Source: CAZGVW01 sp964529265 (lineage in GTDB: Bacteria; Planctomycetota; Phycisphaerae; Phycisphaerales; UBA1924). Taken from it: DNA of 10,190 nt. The DNA lies in NCBI GenBank assembly GCA_964529265.1, contig CAZGVW010000111.1, positions 1 to 10,190 of the forward strand, written 5' to 3'. The translations under genes were made by a program, and so were the position numbers. Position 1 is the stretch's first letter. Each line of letters opens with the position of its first letter. Below the pieces are notes generated by a model, which worked only from the letters and a program-made list of their open reading frames with translations, searched no databases and was not told the DNA's origin. This document shows, in pieces, positions 1 through 6,722 of this stretch.

Positions 1-912
1 GTGGTGTACGTGGATTCCGGTTCATCGGATGGAAGCGTGGCGATGGCGAGGGCTGCAGGGGCGGAGGTGGTGGAACTTGATCTCTCGCGGCCATTCACGG
101 CGGCGCGAGCGCGGAATGCGGGGCTGGAGCGGCTGGTGGGGGCGGCGCCGGAAGCAGCGTTCGTGCAGTTCGTAGATGGAGACTGCGAGGTCGTCGAGGG
201 TTGGCTAGAGGCGGCGCGGGCGGAGATGGAGGCGCGGCCGGAGGCCGTGATCGTGTGCGGGCGGCGGCGCGAGAGGTTTCCCGAGCGATCCGTGTACAAC
301 CGGCTGTGCGACATGGAGTGGGATACGCCGATCGGCGAGACGACGTTCTGCGGCGGCGATGCGATGATGCGCATCGAGGCGGTGCGCTCGGTGGGGGGGT
401 TCAACCCGGCGATCATCGCGGGGGAGGAGCCGGATCTGTGTATCCGGCTCATGGACCGCGGAGGAAGGATCTTTCGGATCGATCGCGATATGACGCTGCA
501 CGACGCCGCGATGACGCGGTTCTCGCAGTGGTGGCGGCGGAGTGTTCGGGCCGGGCATGCGTACGCGGAAGGCGCAGCGCTGCATGGTCGGACGCCGCTG
601 AAGCACTGGGTGAAGCAGAGGCGCCGCGCGTGGATGTGGGGCGCGGCGGCGCCGCTGGCGGCGCTGGCGCTGGCGTGGCCGACGCGGGGGCTCAGCGTGG
701 CGGCGCTGGTTGCGGTGTACGGGCTGCTGTGGCTGAGGACGTACCGATCGAGGAGGGCGCGGGGCGCCGGCGCCCGAGCCGCGGCGGAGTTTGCGCTGTT
801 CTGCACGCTCGCAAAGGTCCCTGAGGCTGTGGGGCAGGTCAAGCACCTCCTGCGCAAGGCTTCGGGCCGGACGCCGACGATCATCGAGTACAAGGGGGCA
901 GCCGCGGCATGA
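1..912 (+). CDS. Family 2 glycosyltransferase, 5' end cut by window edge
   Basis: Transfers a sugar from a nucleotide donor to a growing polysaccharide or lipid-linked acceptor, at the inner face of the membrane. The visible 303 residues begin inside the first beta strand of a GT-A domain: the DSGSSDGS motif is at residues 5-12, where family members normally carry about 35-45 residues before it. The true start therefore lies left of the window and the GTG at base 1 is just an in-frame codon. The metal-binding DxD is in VDGDCE (58-63), the acidic acceptor-side motif is GEEPDLCIRL (141-150), and a His follows at 167. Two hydrophobic segments near 211-226 and 232-247 suggest membrane attachment. 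The stop overlaps the next start as ATGA at 909-912, so the two genes are probably coupled. The fold and family are clear; donor and acceptor cannot be read from the sequence. Confidence 0.9.
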   Translation: MVYVDSGSSDGSVAMARAAGAEVVELDLSRPFTAARARNAGLERLVGAAPEAAFVQFVDGDCEVVEGWLEAARAEMEARPEAVIVCGRRRERFPERSVYNRLCDMEWDTPIGETTFCGGDAMMRIEAVRSVGGFNPAIIAGEEPDLCIRLMDRGGRIFRIDRDMTLHDAAMTRFSQWWRRSVRAGHAYAEGAALHGRTPLKHWVKQRRRAWMWGAAAPLAALALAWPTRGLSVAALVAVYGLLWLRTYRSRRARGAGARAAAEFALFCTLAKVPEAVGQVKHLLRKASGRTPTIIEYKGAAAA

Positions 913-2000
913 TCAAGAGCGCGATCTGGAAGACGCTGTACAGCAGGTGGCGGTCCCCGGCGGGCGAGGCGAGGCCCGGGTATTCGCTGCTGCTGCTCAT
1001 CCCGGGCGACCTGCCGGTGTTCCTGCGGATCGCGCTGGCGGTGTGCGCGCGGCAGCGGGGGGAACGGCTGGTGGAGACGCTGGTGATTCCGGACCGGCAA
1101 CCGAAGGGATTTGCGGGGCTCGTGGATCGGTTCACGGCGGACTGGCCGCACAGGAAGCCGCGGATTGTGAGCCTGGGGCCCATCGACCGGCTGGTCGTGG
1201 AGCGGATGCGAAACCCGCACTTCAACTGCTGGCTGCAGTTCGTGAACGGGGTGAATGCGTCCAGGGCTACGCATGCCGTGTGGCACGATGCGGACCTGTT
1301 CATCAACGACGGCGGGTTCCTGGATGAGCAGCACAAACTGTCCACGGAGCGTGGGCTGGCGTGCATGGGCGTGAGCCCGGTGTGGGACGAGTGGTTCCGG
1401 AAGCGCGGGCTCGAGCACGTGACGGCGACCTGGGAACTGATGTGGGAGAACGCCTGGGTGCGGTCGTTCGCGCCGTGGATGCACCGCGGGCATGACGGGG
1501 AGTTCAAGGGGGAGACGCACACGTTCGACATCACGCTGCTGCCGCAGGCGCTCACGGCGCCGGAGCGCGTGGGGCGGCGCGAGCGGACGGAGTCCTTCGT
1601 GCACTTCAACTACGTCATCAGCACGTATCGGTGGTTCCAGAAGAGCGAGGGGCCGTTTGACGACTCCAAGTTCCGGCTCCTGCTCGTGCGGCTGCTCATC
1701 GAGGCATTTGATGATTCGGGGTGGGAGTATGAGGTTCCGGGGTTGGATGAACTGGCGCGCGGGGTCGGCGATCGGACGCGGCGCGTGTTCTATGACGGGG
1801 CGGAGGCGGAGGGGGCGTACGGCGAGTTCAGAGGCAAACTGGAGCGGTTGATCGCCTTGCCGATGCTGACGCCGCGGCAGGCGGAGGTGATTCGAAGCGG
1901 TGTGGCGCCTTTCGACAGGATGTTCGGGGCAGCGCGGCGGGAGGCGCTGGCGGCGAGCGCGCGTGAGGCGTGCGGGAGCGGAGTGGAGCCTCAGGATTGA
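909..2000 (+). CDS. Unrecognised protein, possible GT-A-fold glycosyltransferase
   Basis: I do not recognise a named family in this 363-residue protein. It has no signal peptide and no convincing membrane helix; the stretch SLLLLIPGDLPVFLRIALAV (26-45) looks like a buried strand and helix. An N-terminal alpha/beta region is followed by a segment around 112-140 in which THAVWHDADLF contains Asp-Ala-Asp (127-129). This placement resembles the DxD of a GT-A glycosyltransferase sitting at the end of a hydrophobic strand. The middle is rich in Trp and His (about 160-245), and the C-terminal third is charged and helical. The start codon overlaps the stop of the upstream glycosyltransferase (ATGA), and the end overlaps the convergent FkbM gene by 10 bases (1991-2000). 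Context and the DAD motif support a glycan-assembly role. That it is coding is secure; the function is inference. Confidence 0.85.
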   Translation: MIKSAIWKTLYSRWRSPAGEARPGYSLLLLIPGDLPVFLRIALAVCARQRGERLVETLVIPDRQPKGFAGLVDRFTADWPHRKPRIVSLGPIDRLVVERMRNPHFNCWLQFVNGVNASRATHAVWHDADLFINDGGFLDEQHKLSTERGLACMGVSPVWDEWFRKRGLEHVTATWELMWENAWVRSFAPWMHRGHDGEFKGETHTFDITLLPQALTAPERVGRRERTESFVHFNYVISTYRWFQKSEGPFDDSKFRLLLVRLLIEAFDDSGWEYEVPGLDELARGVGDRTRRVFYDGAEAEGAYGEFRGKLERLIALPMLTPRQAEVIRSGVAPFDRMFGAARREALAASAREACGSGVEPQD

Positions 2001-2734
2001 GTCGGCTCGTTCAGATCGCGCGTGAGGAGCAGGCACTGGCCGCCGCCGGATTCGAGCCGGGTGTGGAAGCCGGCGCTGCGCAGACGGGACCTGATGCGCT
2101 CCACGCCCTCCGGGCCGTAGACGTCAGGATGCAGTTCGATCGCCAGGGTGCGGATGGTCTGGAAGTCGATGAAGCGGAGGAGATCGTCCTCGCCGCCTTC
2201 GATGTCGAGGATGAGGAAGGTCGGCCGGATGCGCGCGATGGCGTCGTTGAGGCGGCGGCGCGGGACCGTGACGGGGCGCGAAGATTCGCTGCGACGGACC
2301 GTGGAGGAGGACCAGAAATCGCGCTCGACGTAGAACGTCTGCTCGCCTTCGGTCTCGCCGAGGAGCGCGATGTCGAGGTGCGGCGAGACGCTGTTCAGGG
2401 CGAAGGTTTCGCGGATGCGAGGCTCCAGCGCGGGATTGGCTTCGAAGGCGTGGACGCGCTCGGCGCCGATGCGACGGGCGCACCACGTGGAGATGAAGCC
2501 GAGACCGGCGCCCAGCTCCATGACGGTGTCGGTCGGCGCGAGATGGCGGCGGATGCCCTTGAGTTCGCTCCTCTCGTAGTCGCCGGAGTAGATGGCTTCG
2601 ACGAGCGTCGAGGAGAGGTGTGGGCCGATGGCGAGGCGCACGCCCGCATGGCGGACGATGGGCGGGCGCCGGAGGCTGCGCCAGCGCAGGAGCGCTTCCC
2701 GGCGGAGCAGGATGAGGCGATGTTTCAGAGACAT
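1991..2734 (-). CDS. FkbM family SAM-dependent methyltransferase
   Basis: Predicted to O-methylate a sugar or other small hydroxyl group, probably as a decoration of the glycan built by this locus. The 247-residue product has the Rossmann motif I as VMELGAGLGF (71-80). The acidic residue that normally holds the SAM ribose is in FEANP (97-101). The FkbM-type LDIEGGE motif is at 176-182, followed by a strand and the conserved AIELHPD (198-204). The length is normal for the family. It reads against every other gene in the window. Its 3' end overlaps the end of the neighbouring plus-strand gene by 10 bases, and its start is 53 bases from the divergent GT4 start. No purine-rich ribosome binding site precedes the ATG; the upstream 40 bases on its strand are C-rich. 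The family is clear; the substrate is unknown. Confidence 0.9.
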   Translation of the reverse strand: MSLKHRLILLRREALLRWRSLRRPPIVRHAGVRLAIGPHLSSTLVEAIYSGDYERSELKGIRRHLAPTDTVMELGAGLGFISTWCARRIGAERVHAFEANPALEPRIRETFALNSVSPHLDIALLGETEGEQTFYVERDFWSSSTVRRSESSRPVTVPRRRLNDAIARIRPTFLILDIEGGEDDLLRFIDFQTIRTLAIELHPDVYGPEGVERIRSRLRSAGFHTRLESGGGQCLLLTRDLNEPTQS

Positions 2735-2787
2735 GGGTGGGTCGGCCGGGTGGCCGCGCTGAGCGCGTGGCGGGGGACATTATCGGC
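2735..2787. promoter_or_regulatory. Divergent intergenic gap with a small palindrome
   Basis: This 53-base gap separates the outward-facing starts of the FkbM methyltransferase and the GT4 glycosyltransferase. Any dedicated promoter for the long right-hand operon would have to lie here or inside the methyltransferase gene. It contains a perfect inverted repeat with 6-base arms around one central base, CGCGCTGAGCGCG (2755-2767), which could be an operator. A G-run, GGGGGA (2772-2777), may act as the ribosome binding site of the GT4 gene. I see no convincing -35/-10 pair. The promoter role is inferred from gene layout, and such short palindromes arise easily in GC-rich DNA. Confidence 0.35.
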
Positions 2788-4101
2788 ATGAAGGTGGCGC
2801 ATCTCGTCAATCAGTATCCGCGGGTCAGTCATAGTTTCATCCGGCGCGAGATTCTTGCCCTGGAGGCTATGGGCGTGGAAGTGGAGCGGATTTCGATCCG
2901 GCCGTGCAATGCGCCGCTGCCGGATGAGGCCGATCGGGTGGAGTCGCAGCGGACGACGGCGATTCTTGCACGGGGCGCCGGGAGCCTGCTCCGCTCGACG
3001 TTCGGGACGCTGTTCAGCGCGCCCGCGAGATTCTTCGCGGCCCTTCAGGCCGCCTTCCGCCTCGGGCTTCGCTCCGACCGCGGCGTCGGGCGGCATCTGG
3101 CCTACTTGGCTGAGGCGTGCGCCCTGAAGAGCATGCTGGCCGAGCGGGGCGTGGAGCACGTTCACGCGCATTTCGGCACGAACTCCGCGGCTGTGGCGAT
3201 GCTGTGCCGGATGCTGGGAGGGCCTCCTTTCAGTTTCACCGTGCACGGGCCGGAGGAGTTCGACAAGCCGGAGTTTCTCGGGCTGTCGGAGAAGATCAGC
3301 CGGGCGGCGTTCGTCGTGGCGGTCAGCGACTTCGGGCGAAGTCAACTGATGCGCTGGTGTCCGTTTGCGGAGTGGCCCAAGATCCACGTGGTGCGGTGCG
3401 GGGTTGATGAGCGGTTTCTCAAGGGCGGAAACCCGGGGCCCACCGGCGACGCGATCGTGTGCGTCGGAAGGTTGTGCGAACAGAAAGGGCAGGGGCTGCT
3501 GATCGAGGCGGCCGCGAGGCTTGCGGGCGAGGGAGCGTCGTTCCGGCTCATTCTGGTGGGGGATGGGCCGATGCGAAAGGAACTCGAGGCGCTTGTTTCG
3601 GAGCGCGGTCTTGAAGGCCGGGTTGAGATCACCGGCTATGTGGACGCGGGCGAAGTGCGGCGGCGGATTCTCTCGGCGCGTGCGCTCGCGCTGCCGAGCT
3701 TCGCGGAGGGCCTGCCGGTCGTGATCATGGAGGCCCTGGCGCTGGGTCGGCCGGTGGTGAGCACGTATGTGGCGGGCATTCCGGAACTGGTGGAGCCGGG
3801 CGTATCGGGGTGGTTGGTTCCGGCGGGCTCGGTGGAACGGCTTGTGGATGCGCTGCGCGAGGTTCTTGCGGCGAGCGATGTGCGGCTGGAGGGGATGGGG
3901 CGCGCAGGGGCGCGGAAAGTGGCTGAGCAACACAATGCCGCCACTGAAGCGGCGCGGCTCGCGGCTTTGATCGAGCAATACTGCGGCGTGAAGGCGCCGG
4001 CTCGCGGGGATGTCCGCCGCGCGGTGGCGCCGGGCGGCGGGCACGCGTCGGCCTCAACTGGAAGCGCCGCGGATCACGCGGCGCCGGTGCAGGCGGGATG
4101 A
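2788..4101 (+). CDS. Family 4 (GT-B) glycosyltransferase
   Basis: A retaining GT-B glycosyltransferase expected to add a sugar from a nucleotide donor to the glycan intermediate in the cytoplasm. The N-terminal domain opens with MKVAHLVNQYPRVSHSFIRR, the usual first strand and loop of this family, and VHAHFGTNSA lies at 125-134. The C-terminal donor domain starts near VGRLCEQKGQ (226-235), then has LILVGDGP (254-261) and the family EX7E signature with Glu 307 and Glu 315 inside SFAEGLPVVIMEALALG. I chose the ATG at 2788 over the in-frame GTG at 2737. The family homology begins exactly there, and the extra 17 residues would overlap the divergent promoter gap. Residues 400-437 form an Ala/Gly/Pro-rich tail that is not part of the fold. 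The stop overlaps the next start (ATGA at 4098-4101). First gene of the right-hand operon. Confidence 0.92.
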   Translation: MKVAHLVNQYPRVSHSFIRREILALEAMGVEVERISIRPCNAPLPDEADRVESQRTTAILARGAGSLLRSTFGTLFSAPARFFAALQAAFRLGLRSDRGVGRHLAYLAEACALKSMLAERGVEHVHAHFGTNSAAVAMLCRMLGGPPFSFTVHGPEEFDKPEFLGLSEKISRAAFVVAVSDFGRSQLMRWCPFAEWPKIHVVRCGVDERFLKGGNPGPTGDAIVCVGRLCEQKGQGLLIEAAARLAGEGASFRLILVGDGPMRKELEALVSERGLEGRVEITGYVDAGEVRRRILSARALALPSFAEGLPVVIMEALALGRPVVSTYVAGIPELVEPGVSGWLVPAGSVERLVDALREVLAASDVRLEGMGRAGARKVAEQHNAATEAARLAALIEQYCGVKAPARGDVRRAVAPGGGHASASTGSAADHAAPVQAG

Positions 4102-5381
4102 CCACGATCGTCAACATTGTGCTGGCCACTGGCGCGCTGGCGGTGGCGCTGCCGGGGCTGGTCTACACGGTTGAGTGCTTTGCAGCGCTGCTGCCGCGGG
4201 CCAGGCGCGAGGGCGCGGCGGCGCAGAAACCGCGGGTGGCTGTGCTGATCCCCGCGCACAATGAGGCGAGCGAGATCGGACGCACGCTCGGATCGATCCT
4301 CGCGCAGACGCGTGATGGAGACCGCGTGATCGTGATCGCGGACAACTGTGAGGACTCGACTGCGGAAATCGCCAGGGGCGTCGATCAGCGGGTCGAGGTC
4401 CTTGAACGGCGGGATGATGAGCGGCGCGGGAAAGGGTTTGCGCTGGACTTCGGCCTGCGTTCGCTCGAATCCGATCCTCCCGACATCGTCATCATGTTTG
4501 ACGCGGACGGCCAGATCTCGCCGGGGGGCATCGATGCGCTGGCCGCTCAGGCGGCGCGCACGGGGCGACCGGCGCAGGCGGTCTACCTCATGGAGACGCC
4601 GGCATCGCCCTCTCCGCGCGACGCGGTGTCGGCGTTGGCGTTTCTCGTGAAGAATCTTGTGCGGCCGACGGGTCTGGTGCGCCTCGGAGCGCCCGTGCTG
4701 CTTACGGGAACGGGGATGGCGTTCCCATGGGCGGTGATCCGCAAGGCCCCGATGGCGAGCGGGAATATCGTCGAAGACATGCAATTGGGACTGGACCTCG
4801 CCGTAGCCGGGCACGCGCCGCTGCTGTGCGAGGATGCGCTGGTGACGGGTTCGCTGCCTGCCGCGGATGCCGCGGCCACCAGCCAGCGCACGCGCTGGGA
4901 GCACGGGCACTTGCGGACGCTGGTCACCCAGACGCCGCGGCTGGTGGGGCAGGCGGTCCGACAGGGTCGTCCCTCCTTGCTGGCTCTCGCGGCTGAGGTG
5001 GCGGTTCCGCCGCTCTCGCTGCTGGCCGCGGCGATGCTGGGCGTGTTCATCGTGGGGAGCCTGGCGGCCGCGGCAGGGGCGTGGGCCCAGCCGGCGATCT
5101 CGGCGTTCTGGACGGGCGTGCTTGTGCTCCTGGCCACGGGCGTCGCGTGGTGGCGCTTCGGGCGCGATCGGATCCCAGCGAGCGCGCTGCTGGCGGCGCC
5201 GAAGTACATCCTCTGGAAGATTCCGCTCTACGCGAAGTTCGTCTTCGACCCGCAGAGGACATGGGTCAGGACGGCGCGTGAGGCGGAGACGCGGGACGCG
5301 CGACCGCGTTCTGCTGAGGCGAGCCCATCCGGGGGCGGGGCCGGGGCCGGCGTGGGCCCCGCGGGCGGGGGCGGCGCGTGA
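4098..5381 (+). CDS. Membrane family 2 glycosyltransferase with QxxRW motif
   Basis: A membrane-bound GT-A glycosyltransferase of the type related to cellulose and hyaluronan synthases. It probably builds or extends the polysaccharide backbone or a repeat unit at the inner membrane. An N-terminal membrane helix spans about 5-25. The GT domain follows: DNCEDST (82-88), the DxD as FDADGQ (134-139), LTGTGMAFP (202-210), the acidic ED pair (226-227) and QRTRW (263-267), which fits the Q(Q/R)xRW motif. Two or more hydrophobic helices lie at about 298-325 and 332-352. The C-terminus (about 400-427) is a Gly/Ala-rich tail of low complexity. It overlaps both neighbours by four bases, ATGA upstream and GTGA downstream. 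At 427 residues it is shorter than a full cellulose synthase, so it may act on a single step rather than processively. Confidence 0.9.
   Translation: MTTIVNIVLATGALAVALPGLVYTVECFAALLPRARREGAAAQKPRVAVLIPAHNEASEIGRTLGSILAQTRDGDRVIVIADNCEDSTAEIARGVDQRVEVLERRDDERRGKGFALDFGLRSLESDPPDIVIMFDADGQISPGGIDALAAQAARTGRPAQAVYLMETPASPSPRDAVSALAFLVKNLVRPTGLVRLGAPVLLTGTGMAFPWAVIRKAPMASGNIVEDMQLGLDLAVAGHAPLLCEDALVTGSLPAADAAATSQRTRWEHGHLRTLVTQTPRLVGQAVRQGRPSLLALAAEVAVPPLSLLAAAMLGVFIVGSLAAAAGAWAQPAISAFWTGVLVLLATGVAWWRFGRDRIPASALLAAPKYILWKIPLYAKFVFDPQRTWVRTAREAETRDARPRSAEASPSGGGAGAGVGPAGGGGA
5342..5370 (+). promoter_or_regulatory. Two mutually exclusive GC hairpins before the WecG-type start
   Basis: The 3' end of the GT2 gene can form a 7-base-pair stem pairing CGGGGCC (5342-5348) with GGCCCCG (5355-5361). 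It can instead pair CCCCGC (5357-5362) with GCGGGG (5365-5370) around a two-base loop. The two share bases and cannot form together. They end eight bases before the GTG start of the next gene at 5378. This could modulate initiation or ribosome coupling there. The segment also codes for the Gly-rich tail of the GT2 protein, so base composition alone may explain it. Confidence 0.2.
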
Positions 5382-6223
5382 CAGCGACTCAGGCCATGAG
5401 CATGGGGAAGGTCGCAGCGCACATTGCGCCGGATGCGCCTGCAACGATCGACCTGCATGGGCTCAGCATCCACGCGATCTCTGAGCAATCGTGCATCGCG
5501 CATATTCTCGACTCGCTGGACGCCGGCGCGGGTGGCTGGGTCGTGACACCGAACCTCGATATTCTCCGCCGTTGCTCGCGTGAAGGTGAAGTGCGCATGC
5601 TGCTGCACCAGGCCGATCTGCGCGTGGCGGACGGCATGCCGCTCATCTGGGCGAGCCGGCTCCAAGGGACGCCGCTGCCGGAGCGCGTGGCCGGCTCCAG
5701 TCTGATCTCGACGCTCTCGGCTGCCGCGGCAGAGCGGGGTCGAACTGTGTTTCTGCTTGGCGGCGAGCCCGGCGCGGCGGAGGGCGCAGCGGCCGTGCTG
5801 CGCGATCGCCATTCGAACGTGCGCATCGCAGGGATTCACTGCCCACCGATGGGGTTTGAGCGCGACGAGGCGCAGATGGGGGAGATTCGCAAGGCGCTCT
5901 TGGCGGCGAGGCCGGACATCGTGTACGTGGCGCTGGGGTCGCCGAAGCAGGAGCGGCTGATCCGCGAGCTGCGGCCGCTGCTCCCGCAGGCATGGTGGAT
6001 CGGTGTGGGCATCTCCTTCAGCTTCCTGTGCGGAAGGGTGAAGAGAGCGCCGCTCTGGATGCAGCGCATCGGGCTTGAGTGGGTCCATCGCCTGGCGCAG
6101 GAGCCGCGGCGGCTGGCCCGAAGGTATCTGGTGGAGGGGCTGCCATTCGCGGTGGCGATCATGGCGGGCGCCCTGCGGCGCCGATGGAGCGGGTCAACCC
6201 AGAGGCAAGGAGCGTCGGGATGA
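5378..6223 (+). CDS. WecG/TagA/CpsF family glycosyltransferase
   Basis: Predicted to add the second or a later sugar to an undecaprenyl-linked intermediate. Known members move ManNAc, ManNAcA or glucuronate (TagA, WecG, GumM); the donor here is unknown. Family motifs appear in order: TPNLDIL (57-63), RVADGMPLIW (82-91) with the catalytic-region Asp 85, ERVAGSS (102-108), FLLGGEPGAA (125-134), VALGSPKQE (184-192), GVGISFSFLCGRVKRAP (209-225) and GLEWVHRL (232-239). In the penultimate block the residue after the Phe is Ser, where many members have Asp. The C-terminal EPRRLARRY (242-250) is a basic, membrane-associating region. The GTG at 5378 gives the four-base overlap typical of this operon, but in-frame ATGs at 5396 and 5402 are equally possible, since homology starts only near residue 24. 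Confidence 0.93.
   Translation: MTATQAMSMGKVAAHIAPDAPATIDLHGLSIHAISEQSCIAHILDSLDAGAGGWVVTPNLDILRRCSREGEVRMLLHQADLRVADGMPLIWASRLQGTPLPERVAGSSLISTLSAAAAERGRTVFLLGGEPGAAEGAAAVLRDRHSNVRIAGIHCPPMGFERDEAQMGEIRKALLAARPDIVYVALGSPKQERLIRELRPLLPQAWWIGVGISFSFLCGRVKRAPLWMQRIGLEWVHRLAQEPRRLARRYLVEGLPFAVAIMAGALRRRWSGSTQRQGASG
6207..6212 (+). promoter_or_regulatory. Ribosome binding site of the cupin gene
   Basis: AAGGAG lies seven bases before the ATG at 6220. It fixes that codon as the start, in preference to in-frame codons further upstream that would run deep into the WecG-type gene. Confidence 0.75.
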
Positions 6224-6711
6224 AGGTGGCGCCGGTTCCAGTCGTCAACGCCCCGCTGAGCGAGGCATTCCAGCGCGCGAAGGCTGAGTCCATGCCGGTT
6301 TTCGTGCCGACATCCATCTACACCGATGACAGGGGCTGGTCCCTCATGAACCAGTTCACCGGGATTCTGTCGCCGCAGGGGCAGGTGAACTTCTCCGTGC
6401 AATACCCCGGCGTGATCAAAGCGTGGCACAGGCACAGTCGGCAGACTGATTTCTGGATGTGCGTGCAGGGTCATCTGAAGGTCGGGATTCATCGAGACGA
6501 TGGCGCCGCGTGGCAGGTGGTGACGGGTGAAAAGCGGCCGGGCGTGGTGATCATTCCGCCACCGTTGTGGCACGGCGCGGCGACCGTGGGCCCGACGAGC
6601 GCCGGCCTGCTCTATTTCCTCACACACGCCTATGACGCGGCCGATCCGGACGAGGAGCGAAAGGTGTTTGATGCGCTCGACGGGTTCCCGTGGGCGGTCG
6701 AGCACCGGTAG
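6220..6711 (+). CDS. RmlC-like cupin, dTDP-4-dehydrorhamnose 3,5-epimerase related
   Basis: A 163-residue single-domain protein of the RmlC-like cupin fold, probably acting on a nucleotide-linked sugar or as a small binding protein beside the polymer enzymes. An early DDRGWSLM (36-43) matches the DxRG strand near the start of RmlC enzymes. The core PGVIKAWHRHSRQTDFWMCV (63-82) aligns with the stretch around the catalytic His of RmlC, here His 70 followed by His 72. IIPPPLWHGA (111-120) corresponds to the conserved strand before the C-terminal part, and Tyr 132 and Tyr 138 lie where RmlC proteins carry functional tyrosines. It is shorter than a standard RmlC (about 180-200 residues). HRH could also hold a metal, as in other cupins. 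ATGA overlap with the upstream gene and a strong ribosome binding site fix the start. Fold confident; reaction uncertain. Confidence 0.85.
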   Translation: MKVAPVPVVNAPLSEAFQRAKAESMPVFVPTSIYTDDRGWSLMNQFTGILSPQGQVNFSVQYPGVIKAWHRHSRQTDFWMCVQGHLKVGIHRDDGAAWQVVTGEKRPGVVIIPPPLWHGAATVGPTSAGLLYFLTHAYDAADPDEERKVFDALDGFPWAVEHR

Positions 6712-6722
6712 CGCCTGTCACC

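Noticed and set aside
393..399. Run of seven G in the first glycosyltransferase gene as a phase-variation tract
   Set aside because: The frame is intact, the run is short and such tracts are common in GC-rich DNA; there is no sign of slippage.
2778..2783. CATTAT as a -10 box for the GT4 operon
   Set aside because: Only four of six positions match and there is no suitable -35; transcription would start at the ATG itself.
1970..2791. Plus-strand open frame over the FkbM gene
   Set aside because: Its composition is Asp/Glu/Ala/Arg-rich without motifs, and the minus strand has all SAM-methyltransferase motifs.
2725..4044. Long open frame on the minus strand opposite the GT4 gene
   Set aside because: The translation is rich in Arg, Pro and His with no domain, and the plus strand carries a clear GT4 enzyme; long antisense frames are expected at this GC content.
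4074..5444. Long open frame on the minus strand opposite the membrane GT2 gene
   Set aside because: Low-complexity basic composition and no family motifs, while the other strand has a full set of GT2 motifs.
6690..6722. GTG at 6690 as the start of the nucleotidyltransferase-like gene
   Set aside because: It has no ribosome binding site and adds 11 residues overlapping the cupin gene, outside the recognisable fold.
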